From positions 352,935,961 to 352,999,960 of the forward strand of contig CM068367.1 in the NCBI GenBank assembly GCA_034769895.1: a DNA stretch of 64,000 nucleotides, given 5' to 3'. Shown in pieces: positions 12,901-25,840 of this stretch (its first letter is position 1; each line of letters starts with the position of its first letter). Source of the stretch: Magicicada septendecula. Lineage: Eukaryota; Arthropoda; Insecta; Hemiptera; Cicadidae. A program made the position numbers and the translations under genes. The notes under the pieces are model-generated. The model saw only the letters and a list, made by a program, of their open reading frames with translations. It had not been told where the DNA came from and did no database searches.

Positions 12901-15900
12901 TTCGACCGGCATGGATGCCGGCAAAAGCAGGCGATGGCTAAGCATAGGTAGAAGCCTTCCGCATAGAGAATAGCGCGGGTGTCGTCCGACGGGCCTTCCC
13001 CGGAGTCCGTCCAGGGAACCCGGGGAGTCTTAGGATGGATCTTGCGAAAAACGCCCGGACCATAGTTCCAGCTCCTCCCCCAGCAAGTCGACGACTTTCC
13101 CGTGCTTCGGAGAACCTTCCGTACCCCGGGGAGGTCTCTGACAAGGCCCTAGCGCATGAGATCGACCGGCCTGGATGCCGGATAAAGCTGGTGGTGTGCT
13201 GGCATAGGTAGAAGCCACCCGCGTAGGGAATATCGCAGGAGTTGTCCGACAGGCCTTCCCCGGAGTCCGTCCACGGAACCCGGGGAGTCTTAGGACGCAT
13301 CTCGCGAATAACGACCGGGCCATAGTCCTAGCTCTTCCCCCAGCATGTCGACGGCTTTCCCGGCCTTCGGAGAACCTTCCGTACCCCAGGGAGGTCTCTG
13401 ACAAAGTCCAAGCGCGGGAGTTCAACCGGCCTGGATGCCGGAAAAAGCAGGCGATGGCTAAGCATAGGTGGATGCCTCCCGCATAGAGAATAGCGCGGGA
13501 GTCGTGGGACGGGCCTTCCCCAGAGTCCGTCCACGGAACCCGGAGGGTCTTATGTCGGATCTCGCCATAAACGGTCGGGGCGGAGTTCCAGCGCCTCGGT
13601 CGGCATGTCGACGGCTTTTCCGGGCTTCGGAGAACATTCCGTACCCCGGGGAGGTCTCTGACAAGGTCCTAGCGCGGGAGTTCGACCGGCCTGTAAGCCG
13701 GAAAAAACAGTCGATGGCCCAGCATGAGTAGAAGCCTGCCGCATAGAGGATAGCGCGGGAGTCGTCCGACGGGCCTTTTTCGGAGTCCGTCCATGGAACC
13801 CGGGGAGTCTTAGTTCGGATCTCGCAAAAAACAGGCGGGTCAGAGTCCCAGCTCCTCCCCCAGCATGATGACGGCATTCCCGGGCTTCGGAGAACCTTCC
13901 GTACTCCGGGTAGGTGTCTGACAAGGTCCTAGCGCGGGAGTTCGACCGGCCTGGATGCCGGCAAAAGCAGGCGATGGCTATGCATAGGTAGAAGCCTCCC
14001 GCATTGAGAATAACGCGGGAGTCGTCCGACGGGCCTTCCCCGGAGTCCGTCCACGGAACCCGGGGAGTCTTAGATCGGAACTCGCAAAAAACCGCCGGGT
14101 CAGAGTCCCAGCTCCTCCTCCAGCATGTCGACGGCATTCCCGGCTTCGGAGAACCTTCCGTACCTCGAGGAGGTGTCTGAAAAATCCTAGCGCGGGAGTT
14201 CGACCGGGCTGGATGCCGGAAAAAGCAGGCGGTGTCCTGGCATAAGTAGAAGCCCCCCCGTAGGAAATAGCGCGGGAGACGTCCGACAGGCCTTCCCCGG
14301 AGTCCGTCCACGGAACCCGGGGGGTCTTAGGACGAATCTTCCGAAAAACGGCCGATCCATAGTCTAAGCTCTTCCCCCAGCATGTCGACGGCTTTCCCGG
14401 GATTCGGAGAACCTTCCGTAACCCAGGGAGGTCTCTGACAAAGTCCGAGTGCGGGATTTCAACCGGCCTGGAAACCGGAAAAAGCTGGCGACGGCTAAGC
14501 ATAGGTAGAAGCCTCCCGCATTGAGAATAGCGTGGGAGTCGTCCGACGGGCCTTCCCCGGAGTCCGTCCACGGAACCCGGGGAGTCTTAGTTTGGATCTT
14601 GCGAAAAACGGCAGGACCATAGTTTCAGCTCCTCCCCCAGCACGTCGACGACTTCCCCTGTGTTTCGGAGAATTTTCCGTACCCCGGGGAGGCCTCTGAC
14701 AAGGTCCTAGCGCGTGAGATCGACCGGCCTGGATGCCAGAAAATGCATGTAGTGTGCTGGCATAGGTAGAAGCCACCCGCGTAGGGAATAGCGCAGGAGT
14801 TGTCCGACAGGCCTTCCCCGGAGTCCGTCCACGGAACCCGGGGAGTCTTATTACGCATCTCGCGAATAACGGCCGGGCCATAGTCCCAGCTCTTCCCCTA
14901 GCATGTCGACGGCTTTCCCGGCCTTCGGAGAACCTTCTGTACCCCAGGGAGGTCTCTGACAAAGTCCGAGCGCGGGAGGTAAACCGGCCTGGATGCCGGA
15001 AAAAGCAGGCGATGGCTAAGCATAGGTGGATGCCTCCCGCATAGAGAATAGCGTGGGAGTCGTCCGACGGGCCTTCCCCAGAGTCCGTCCACGGAACCCG
15101 GAGTGTCTTATGTCGGATCTCGCGATAAACGGTCGGGGCGGAGTTCCAGCGCCTCGCTCGGCATGTCTACGGCTTTTCCGGGCTTCGGAGAACATTCCGT
15201 ACCCCGGGGAGGTCTCTGACAAGGTCCTAGCGCGGGAGTTCAACCGGCCTGGATACCGGAAAAAGCATGAGGTGTCCAGGCATAGGTAGAAGCCTCCCGC
15301 CTAGGGAATAGCGCGGGAGTCGTCCGACGGGCCTCTTTCGGAAGCCGTCAATAGAACCCGGGGAGTCTTAGTTCGGATCTCGGAAAAAACGGGCGGGTCA
15401 GAGTCCCAGCTCCTCCCCCAGCATGATGACGGCATTCCCGGGCTTCGGAGAACCTTCCGTACTCCGGGTAGGTCTCTGACAAGGTCCTAGCGCGGGTGTT
15501 CGACCGGCCTGGATGCCGGCAAAAGGAGGCGATGGCTATGCATAGGAAGAAGCCTCCCGCATTGAGAATAACGCGGGAGTCGTCCGACGGGCATTCCCCG
15601 GAATCCGTCCACGGAACCCGGGGAGTCTTAGATCGGAACTAGCAAAAAACCGCCGGGTCAGAGTCCCAGCTCCTCCTCCAGCATGTCGACGGCATTCCCG
15701 GCTTCGGAGAAACTTCCGTACCTCGGGGAGGTCTCTGAAAAAAGTCCTAGCGCGGGAGTTCGACCGGGCTGGATGCCGGAAAAAGCAGGTGGTGTCCTGG
15801 CATAAGTAGAACCCCCCCCCGTAGGGAATAGCGCGGGAGACGTCCGACAGGCCTTCCCCGGAGTCCGTCCACGGAACCCGGGGAGTCTTAGGACGAATCT

Positions 15901-16950
15901 TCCGAAAAACGGCCGATCCATAGTCTAAGCTCTTCCCCCAGCATGTCGACGGCTTTCCCGGGCTTCGGAGAACCTTCCGTACCCCAGGGAGGTCTCTGAC
16001 AAAGTCCGAGTGCGGGAGTTCAACCGGCCTGGAAACCGGAAAAAGCTGGCGACGGCTAAGCATAGGTAGAAGCCTCCCGCATTGAGAATAGCGCGGGAGT
16101 CGTCCGACGGGCCTTCCCCGGAGTCCGTCCACGGAACCCGTGGAGTCTTAGGTTGGATCTTGCGAAAAACGGTCGGACCATATTTTCAGCTCCTCCCCCA
16201 GCAAGTCGTGACTTCCCCTGTGTTTCGGAGAATTTTCCGTACCGCGGGGAGGCCTCTGACAAGGTCCTAGCGCGTGAGATCGACCGGCCTGGATGCCGGA
16301 AAAAGCAGGTGGTGTGCTGGCATAGGTAGAAGCCACCCGCGTAGGGAATAGCGCAGGAGTTGTCCGACAGGCCTTCCCCGGAGTCCGTCCACGGAACCCG
16401 GGGAGTCTTATTACGCATCTCGCGAATAACGGCCGGGCCATAGTCCCAGCTCTTCCCCCAGCATGTCGACGGCTTTCCCGGCCTTCGGAGAACCTTCTGT
16501 ACCCCAGGGAGGTCTCTTACATAGTCCAAGCGCGGGAGGTAAACCGGCCTGGATGCCGGAAAAAGCAGGTGATGGCTAAGCATAGGTAGAAGCCTCCCGC
16601 ATAGAGAATAGCGCGGGTGTCGTCCGACGGGCCTTCCCCGGAGTCCGTCCACGGAACCCGGGGAGTCTTAGGACGCATCTCGCGAATAACGGCCGGGCCA
16701 TAGTCCCAGCTCTTCCCCCAGCATGTCGACGGCTTTCCAGGCCTTCGGAGAACCTTCTGTACCCCAGTGAGGTCTCTGACAAAGTCCAAGCGCGGGAGTT
16801 CAACCGGCCTGAATGCCGGAAAAAGCAGGCGATGGCTAAGCATCGGTGGATGCCTCCCGCATAGAGAATAGCGCGGGAGTCGTCTGACGGGCCTTCCCCA
16901 GAGTCCGTCCACGGAACCCGGAGTCTTATGTCTGATCTCGCGATAAACGG
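9928..16950. repeat. 260-bp satellite, block 2 (27 monomers, with a 6-monomer higher-order repeat)
   Basis: The longest complete block. Its first eleven monomers follow block 1 at an offset of 6663 bp almost base for base. My type order is F B A C D D C E F B A E E G, then F A C D E G twice, the second time with an extra G, ending in a partial F. The repeated F A C D E G string gives a higher-order period near 1560 bp (F landmarks at about 13556, 15115 and the block end). Block length minus the 4-bp target duplication is 27 x 260. No gene is present. Confidence 0.9.
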
Positions 16951-19900
16951 TGTAACGTGACAGATGTATGCATAATATTGAATGGCAATTGATCATTAGA
17001 ATAATGAAGTTATAATGTTTAAATTTGGAAGAAAGCATTAAGTTTAATATAAATAGATTAATTCATAGCAACTGTGGAAAGAAATCATTATTATAAAGAA
17101 AATACAAGTTCAAATAAAAGGAGTTACTAGTGATGAGTCATCCAAGACCAGTCTCATAACCAAAGGTTTTCAAGGTATAACCCAAGAAGGTAAAAAAGTA
17201 AATAACAAAGCAGTACTGAATATGATCAAACCCACAACGAGGAAGAATAAATAGAATAGAAACCCTAAAATAAGCCAAGATCAAACAACACAGGTGGTGT
17301 ATTTTTAAAATAAAGAAGAAGATGGAGAAGATCCCAAGAAACCTGATGGCACAAGAAGAAAATAGAGAAGATACCAGTCCCAGAAGGCAGGAGAAAAGAA
17401 GACTGATGAAAGAAGAAGAAGGCAGCATCCTGAAGAAGATGTCATGCTCTTATAAAAGACACCCAAATCCCTATATCCCCAAAATAAATATTTAAAAATA
17501 AAAGTATAACGAAATGAAAACCACATGTATATAAATTTAAGAGAGAGAAGTGTATAAAGTAAAAGTTGCCTGTGAACTAAGATGAAACAATAATATAGTA
17601 CCCATGGAACAAATCTCCATTGAAAAAACGCTAACCAATTTATTATGTTAATAAGACTATACGACCATTTAGCATTAACATAATATATAAGTGCAAAGTG
17701 AACCAGTGATAGTTTTGGGTATTATAAAAAATGAACCTTGTGTTTCATTCTTGGCAATCACAAACATTGAGTGCAATGAAATATGCAATTTTCAATGACT
17801 TGAAATGTGTACTGTGACAATATGTTGTTTATAAGACATAAATCTGTTTAAAATAACATTTTGTTTTATATGCAAAAAGAAAAACAGATTTCATAATACT
17901 TTTCGAACAATTCATACTATTTATTTATTAATGACAGGGTACAATTCCCCAAAGACAATGTGTAAAAGACGGTATAAAAACTGTAGAATCCTACTTATAA
18001 TAATAGTTAGAAATAAGAATATAAATATAAGGTTTTTATGTATATAGTATAAGAATGTTTAAAAATGTTTTAGATATAAGGCCATTTGTTTGGGTCTGAT
18101 ACAACTAACATCAGAACTATAAAAATAGTTACTACTTGTAAATAGTAGAGAGTAATTAAGATGTTAGTTAGTAAAAAACCTTTTTTGTAAACCATATTTC
18201 CATGTTAGAAATAAGGATTTTGTTGTAAAATATCTGACTTGAAGACAACCATTTATTTAAAAAAAAAAAAATTCTTTATTTGTTTAACTATTATTTGTAT
18301 TGTAACCAATACTAATTGTTATTGTGTAATTTGAAAACATGTTTAATTTATAATACTATATGTAAAAGTCAGAGAGGGTATCACACATCATATATTGTTT
18401 GTAAAATATTTTGTAAGAAAAATTGTTAAGAAATCATAGGCCAAAAGAATGGAAACCAAACTTCATCAAAACAGAGAAATTGCTCATTTAAATGCAAATA
18501 AACAAAAGGGGTTTAGACAAAATAAACTTGAGATCAAGCCATATAATTGCACATACCATTTAGAAAGATTTTAATAAATTATATTCAGAATTATAAATAA
18601 AAATGAAAATGACTAAACTCAGAAATTTAGACATGGGAGTCATATATTCCAGAATAATGTTTCAGAATACAACTAATTCAATTAATTACCAGAAAATCAG
18701 GGAATATAAACCTTTTAATACAATATAGGATTATTAATATTAAATATAACGGATAAAATGGATGAATTTTATATAATGACAGGAAGTAAATTTTGATGTT
18801 TTGACTTTTCAGAGAATAACAAAAATGAAAGTAACATTTTGGACAGAAAACACTATAAAACGGCATTATTTAATCTGAAAATAAGCTGAATGAACTGAAA
18901 GATTAATTTAAATAACATCTAGCGAATAAAATTGACAAACAACCAAAGTTTAGGCAATTATATAGTGAAATATTAAAGTGTGCACAGGATGTGAAAATAT
19001 ATTTGAACAATGTTAAGGATAATATTATATGGGCTAAGAGTTTAATTGAAACTGAAGGAAACAGTTAGTTGATTATTGGTATTCGAACGGTTAACATGAC
19101 AAGAGTTTTGTGACGATCTAACCTATCTTACAACGGTAAAGTTAAGCGGTGAATAGTACGTTACTGTGAAATCGAGAGTGACTTATAAAATCCTTCCAGA
19201 ACATATACATTGTGACAAAAACAATCAAGAAACACTTATTAACACTAAACAATACATATCTACTCCGAAAAACACCACAAAACACCAGAAAACTGTATAA
19301 CACATTAACCAAGTATTAGTGTCGGTATCGGGAAAAGTGATTGAACTTATAATTACACGGATATACTAAATACAACCCAGAAACATTACACCAGTCACTA
19401 CACAACATTTAACAAGAGATTTGCAGACACCAGAACAGGAATACTGCCAGAAAATACATTATTTGGAACGCAGCAGGAACGAGCGACATTTTGATCAACT
19501 TGACGGCAGCCATCTTTCTTTGACAATTCCAATGCCTCTCCGTGAACATATCAGCTGTTGGTGAAAACAATTATATTATTTTCAAATTATTATTCAATGT
19601 CTGTATTTAGTAATAATTATTAATTTGTTGTAACGTTATACTTTTTAAACATTAGCCCGATTTCTCTGACTTTCATAATAATTGGCTGTTTAAAGAACCT
19701 TGTATGATTTTTATATAATATAATTTGTAACTTTCTCGATATCCTGAGAATCGATATTATAATCGATAAGAGTCAATATTGCTATTAATTAATAAAACAT
19801 TAATATTCTTCAACACTAAATAGTTCTTTATTTCATAAGTATTACTAATTATCACTAATATAATTCTAATTAATAATCTATCAGGACTTTACCACCTATA

Positions 19901-20481
19901 AGTGAAGATAACCTAAAAAATAAAAAGGTAAACAAGTATCGATTGGTTTGAAGACAATCTTATGAGTGGTGAGAGTTTATTTAAAATATACCAAAACTTT
20001 AATAAAAATTTTCAGAAGAGCATTACACTTTTAAAAACTTCACAGCCCTATATTAATTAATTGATTATAATTAATTAATTAATAAAATTAAAAAAATTTT
20101 TAAATTATTTTTTTTTATAAACATAATTTTTTTTAAATTTTTCTTCAAAACAATAATTTTTGTTTTGAAACTTTCGGTGAAGCTGAACATATATTTCTTC
20201 ATCAACATTACGCTACTCGACCGGTCCTGTTACCATTGAGACTCGACCAGCTGGGAAACTTAAGGAAGTGTTTCAGGCCAGTAAGACGTCGAGAGCCACA
20301 CCAATTACACACCAATTAAACACACCAATTCAAGAACATACAGACTCAATCTAAATCAATTATAATATTTTATTACAAATTGGCTAGCCCAAACAGTGGG
20401 GCTTGATTACATCGGAGTCTCATACTTCACAATCTCTTATCATCAATAACACTCACAAGAATATTTACTTAATTTATTACA
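16951..20481 (+). mobile_element. LTR-like AT-rich insert, copy 3
   Basis: Complete copy, 3531 bp, with ACGG at 16947-16950 and 20482-20485. It differs from copy 4 at very few places; the clearest is a 7-bp loss near 18835 that is unique to this copy. It shares with copies 4 and 5 the TTTCATAATAATTGG and ACCACCTATAAG variants, where copies 1 and 2 have TTTGATAATAATTGG and ACTACCTATAAG. The primer-site-like motif is at 20381-20402. Non-coding. Confidence 0.85.
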
Positions 20482-22303
20482 ACGGTCGGGCCGGAGTTTC
20501 AGCGCCTCGGTCGGCATGTCGACGGCTTTTCCGGGCTTCGGAGAACATTCCGTACCCCGGGGAGGTCTCTGCCAAGGTCCTAGCGCGGGAGTTCGACCGG
20601 CCTGGAAGCCGGAAAAAGCAGTCGATGGCCCAGCATGAGTAGAAGCCTCCCGCATAGAGGATAGCGCGGGAGTCGTCCGACGGACCTTCCACGGAGTCCG
20701 TCCACGGAACCCGGGGAGTCTTAGAACGCATCTCGCGAAAAACGGCCGGGCCATAGTCCCAGCTCCTCCCCCAGCATGTCGACGGGTTTCACGGGCTTCG
20801 GAGAACCTTCCGTCCCCCAGGGAGGTCTCTGACAAAGTCCTAGCGCGGGAGTTCAACCGGCCTGGATACCGGAAAAAGCATGAGGTGTCCAGGCATAGGT
20901 AGAAGCCTCCCGCGTAGGGAATAGCGCGGGAGTCGTCCGACGGGCCTTTTTCGGAGTCCGTCCATGGAACCCGGGGAGTCTTAGTTCGGATCTCGCAAAA
21001 AACGGGCGGGTCTGAGTCCCAGCTCCTCCCCCAGCATGTCGACGGCATTCCCGGGCTTCGGAGAACCTTCCGTACTCCGGAGAGGTCTCTGACAAGGTCC
21101 TAGCGCGGGAGTTAGACCGGCCTGGATGCCGGCAAAAGCAGGCGATGGCTAAGCATAGGTAGAAGCCTCCCGCATGGAGGATAGCGCGGGAGTCGTCCGA
21201 CGGACCTTCCCCGGAGTCCGTCCACGGAACCCGGGGAGTCTTAAAACGCATCTCGCGAAAAACGGCCGGGCCATAGTCCCAGCTCCTCCCCCAGCATGTC
21301 GACGGGTTTCACGGGCTTCGGAGAACCTTCCGTACCCCAGGGAGGTCTCTGACAAAGTCCTAGCGCGGGAGTTCAACCGGCCTGGATACCGGAAAAAACA
21401 TGAGGTGTCCAGGCATAGGTAGAAGCCTCCCGCGTAGGGAATAGCTCGGGAGTCGTCCGACGGGCCTTTTTCGGAGTCCGTCCATGGAACCCGTGGAGTC
21501 TTAGTTCGGATCTCGCAAAAAACGGGCGGGTCAGAGTCCCAGCTCCTCCCCCAGCATGTCGACGGCATTCACGGGCTTCGGAAAACCTTCCGTACACCGG
21601 GGAGGTCTCTGACAAGGTCCTAGCGCGGGAGTTCGATCGGCCTGGATGCCGGCAAAAGCAGGCGATGGCTAAGCATAGGTAGAAGCCTCCCGCATTGAGA
21701 ATAGCGCGGGTGTCGTCCGACGGGCCTTCCCCGGAGTCCGTCCAGGGAACCCGGGGAGTCTTAGGTTGGATCTTGCGAAAAACGGCCGGACCATAGTTCC
21801 AGCTCCTCCCCCAGCAAGTCGACGACTTTCCCGTGCTTCGGAGAACCTTCCGTACCCCAGGGAGGTCTCTGACAAGGTCCTAGCGCGTGAGATCGACCGG
21901 CCTGGATGCCGGAAAAAGCAGGTGGTGTGCTGGCATAGGTAGAAGCCACCCGCGTAGGGAATAGCGCAGGAGTTGTCCGACAGGCCTTCCCCGGAGTCCG
22001 TCCACGGAACCCGGGGAGTCTTAGGACGCATCTCGCGAATAACGGCCGGGCCATAGTCCCAGCTCTTCCCCCAGCATGTCGACGGCTTTACAGGCCTTCG
22101 GAGAACCTTCTGTACCCCAGTGAGGTCTCTGACAAAGTCCAAGCGCGGGAGTTCAACCGGCCTGAATGCCGGAAAAAGCAGGCGATGGCTAAGCATAGGT
22201 GGATGCCTCCCGCATAGAGAATAGCGCGGGAGTCGTCTGACGGGCCTTCCCCAGAGTCCGTCCACGGAACCCGGAGTCTTATGTCGGATCTCGCGATAAA
22301 CGG
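20482..22303. repeat. 260-bp satellite, block 3 (7 monomers)
   Basis: Seven monomers in the order F B A B A E G, closed by the start of an F monomer at the next insert. The B A B A string is a local 520-bp duplication. The same length (1822 bp) and order are seen in block 4, with only scattered single-base differences, so the two insert-plus-block units (about 5.36 kb) are a recent duplication. Confidence 0.9.
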
Positions 22304-25300
22304 TGTAACGTGACAGATGTATGCATAATATTGAATGGCAATTGATCATTAGAATAATGAAGTTATAATGTTTAAATTTGGAAGAAAGCATTAAGTTTAA
22401 TATAAATAGATTAATTCATAGCAACTGTGGAAAGAAATCATTATTATAAAGAAAATACAAGTTCAAATAAAAGGAGTTACTAGTGATGAGTCATCCAAGA
22501 CCAGTCTCATAACCAAAGGTTTTCAAGGTATAACCCAAGAAGGTAAAAAAGTAAATAACAAAGCAGTACTGAATATGATCAAACCCACAACGAGGAAGAA
22601 TAAATAGAATAGAAACCCTAAAATAAGCCAAGATCAAACAACACAGGTGGTGTATTTTTAAAATAAAGAAGAAGATGGAGAAGATCCCAAGAAACCTGAT
22701 GGCACAAGAAGAAAATAGAGAAGATACCAGTCCCAGAAGGCAGGAGAAAAGAAGACTGATGAAAGAAGAAGAAGGCAGCATCCTGAAGAAGATGTCATGC
22801 TCTTATAAAAGACACCCAAATCCCTATATCCCCAAAATAAATATTTAAAAATAAAAGTATAACGAAATGAAAACCACATGTATATAAATTTAAGAGAGAG
22901 AAGTGTATAAAGTAAAAGTTGCCTGTGAACTAAGATGAAACAATAATATAGTACCCATGGAACAAATCTCCATTGAAAAAACGCTAACCAATTTATTATG
23001 TTAATAAGACTATACGACCATTTAGCATTAACATAATATATAAGTGCAAAGTGAACCAGTGATAGTTTTGGGTATTATAAAAAATGAACCTTGTGTTTCA
23101 TTCTTGGCAATCACAAACATTGAGTGCAATGAAATATGCAATTTTCAATGACTTGAAATGTGTACTGTGACAATATGTTGTTTATAAGACATAAATCTGT
23201 TTAAAATAACATTTTGTTTTATATGCAAAAAGAAAAACAGATTTCATAATACTTTTCGAACAATTCATACTATTTATTTATTAATGACAGGGTACAATTC
23301 CCCAAAGACAATGTGTAAAAGACGGTATAAAAACTGTAGAATCCTACTTATAATAATAGTTAGAAATAAGAATATAAATATAAGGTTTTTATGTATATAG
23401 TATAAGAATGTTTAAAAATGTTTTAGATATAAGGCCATTTGTTTGGGTCTGATACAACTAACATCAGAACTATAAAAATAGTTACTACTTGTAAATAGTA
23501 GAGAGTAATTAAGATGTTAGTTAGTAAAAAACCTTTTTTGTAAACCATATTTCCATGTTAGAAATAAGGATTTTGTTGTAAAATATCTGACTTGAAGACA
23601 ACCATTTATTTAAAAAAAAAAAAATTCTTTATTTGTTTAACTATTATTTGTATTGTAACCAATACTAATTGTTATTGTGTAATTTGAAAACATGTTTAAT
23701 TTATAATACTATATGTAAAAGTCAGAGAGGGTATCACACATCATATATTGTTTGTAAAATATTTTGTAAGAAAAATTGTTAAGAAATCATAGGCCAAAAG
23801 AATGGAAACCAAACTTCATCAAAACAGAGAAATTGCTCATTTAAATGCAAATAAACAAAAGGGGTTTAGACAAAATAAACTTGAGATCAAGCCATATAAT
23901 TGCACATACCATTTAGAAAGATTTTAATAAATTATATTCAGAATTATAAATAAAAATGAAAATGACTAAACTCAGAAATTTAGACATGGGAGTCATATAT
24001 TCCAGAATAATGTTTCAGAATACAACTAATTCAATTAATTACCAGAAAATCAGGGAATATAAACCTTTTAATACAATATAGGATTATTAATATTAAATAT
24101 AACGGATAAAATGGATGAATTTTATATAATGACAGGAAGTAAATTTTGATGTTTTGACTTTTCAGAGAATAACAAAAATGAAAGTAAAATTACTAATTTT
24201 GGACAGAAAACACTATAAAACGGCATTATTTAATCTGAAAATAAGCTGAATGAACTGAAAGATTAATTTAAATAACATCTAGCGAATAAAATTGACAAAC
24301 AACCAAAGTTTAGGCAATTATATAGTGAAATATTAAAGTGTGCACAGGATGTGAAAATATATTTGAACAATGTTAAGGATAATATTATATGGGCTAAGAG
24401 TTTAATTGAAACTGAAGGAAACAGTTAGTTGATTATTGGTATTCGAACGGTTAACATGACAAGAGTTTTGTGACGATCTAACCTATCTTACAACGGTAAA
24501 GTTAAGCGGTGAATAGTACGTTACTGTGAAATCGAGAGTGACTTATAAAATCATTCCAGAACATATACATTGTGACAAAAACAATCAAGAAACACTTATT
24601 AACACTAAACAATACATATCTACTCCGAAAAACACCACAAAACACCAGAAAACTGTATAACACATTAACCAAGTATTAGTGTCGGTATCGGGAAAAGTGA
24701 TTGAACTTATAATTACACGGATATACTAAATACAACCCAGAAACATTACACCAGTCACTACACAACATTTAACAAGAGATTTGCAGACACCAGAACAGGA
24801 ATACTGCCAGAAAATACATTATTTGGAACGCAGCAGGAACGAGCGACATTTTGATCAACTTGACGGCAGCCATCTTTCTTTGACAATTCCAATGCCTCTC
24901 CGTGAACATATCAGCTGTTGGTGAAAACAATTATATTATTTTCAAATTATTATTCAATGTCTGTATTTAGTAATAATTATTAATTTGTTGTAACGTTATA
25001 CTTTTTAAACATTAGCCCGATTTCTCTGACTTTCATAATAATTGGCTGTTTAAAGAACCTTGTATGATTTTTATATAATATAATTTGTAACTTTCTCGAT
25101 ATCCTGAGAATCGATATTATAATCGATAAGAGTCAATATTGCTATTAATTAATAAAACATTAATATTCTTCAACACTAAATAGTTCTTTATTTCATAAGT
25201 ATTACTAATTATCACTAATATAATTCTAATTAATAATCTATCAGGACTTTACCACCTATAAGTGAAGATAACCTAAAAAATAAAAAGGTAAACAAGTATC

Positions 25301-25840
25301 GATTGGTTTGAAGACAATCTTATGAGTGGTGAGAGTTTATTTAAAATATACCAAAACTTTAATAAAAATTTTCAGAAGAGCATTACACTTTTAAAAACTT
25401 CACAGCCCTATATTAATTAATTGATTATAATTAATTAATTAATAAAATTAAAAAATTTTTTAAATTATTTTTTTTTATAAACATAATTTTTTTAAATTTT
25501 TCTTCAAAACAATAATTTTTGTTTTGAAACTTTCGGTGAAGCTGAACATATATTTCTTCATCAACATTACGCTACTCGACCGGTCCTGTTACCATTGAGA
25601 CTCGACCAGCTGGGAAACTTAAGGAAGTGTTTCAGGCCAGTAAGACGTCGAGAGCCACACCAATTACACACCAATTAAACACACCAATTCAAGAACATAC
25701 AGACACAATCTAAATCAATTATAATATTTTATTACAAATTGGCTAGCCCAAACAGTGGGGCTTGATTACATCGGAGTCTCATACTTCACAATCTCTTATC
25801 ATCAATAACAATCACAAGAATATTTACTTAATTTATTACA
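22304..25840 (+). mobile_element. LTR-like AT-rich insert, copy 4
   Basis: Complete copy, 3537 bp, with ACGG at 22300-22303 and 25841-25844. It matches copy 3 closely, including the ATATCTGACTTG variant and the longer A-run before TTCTTTATTT near 23612-23627, but lacks copy 3's 7-bp deletion. The primer-site-like motif is at 25740-25761. Non-coding. Confidence 0.85.
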
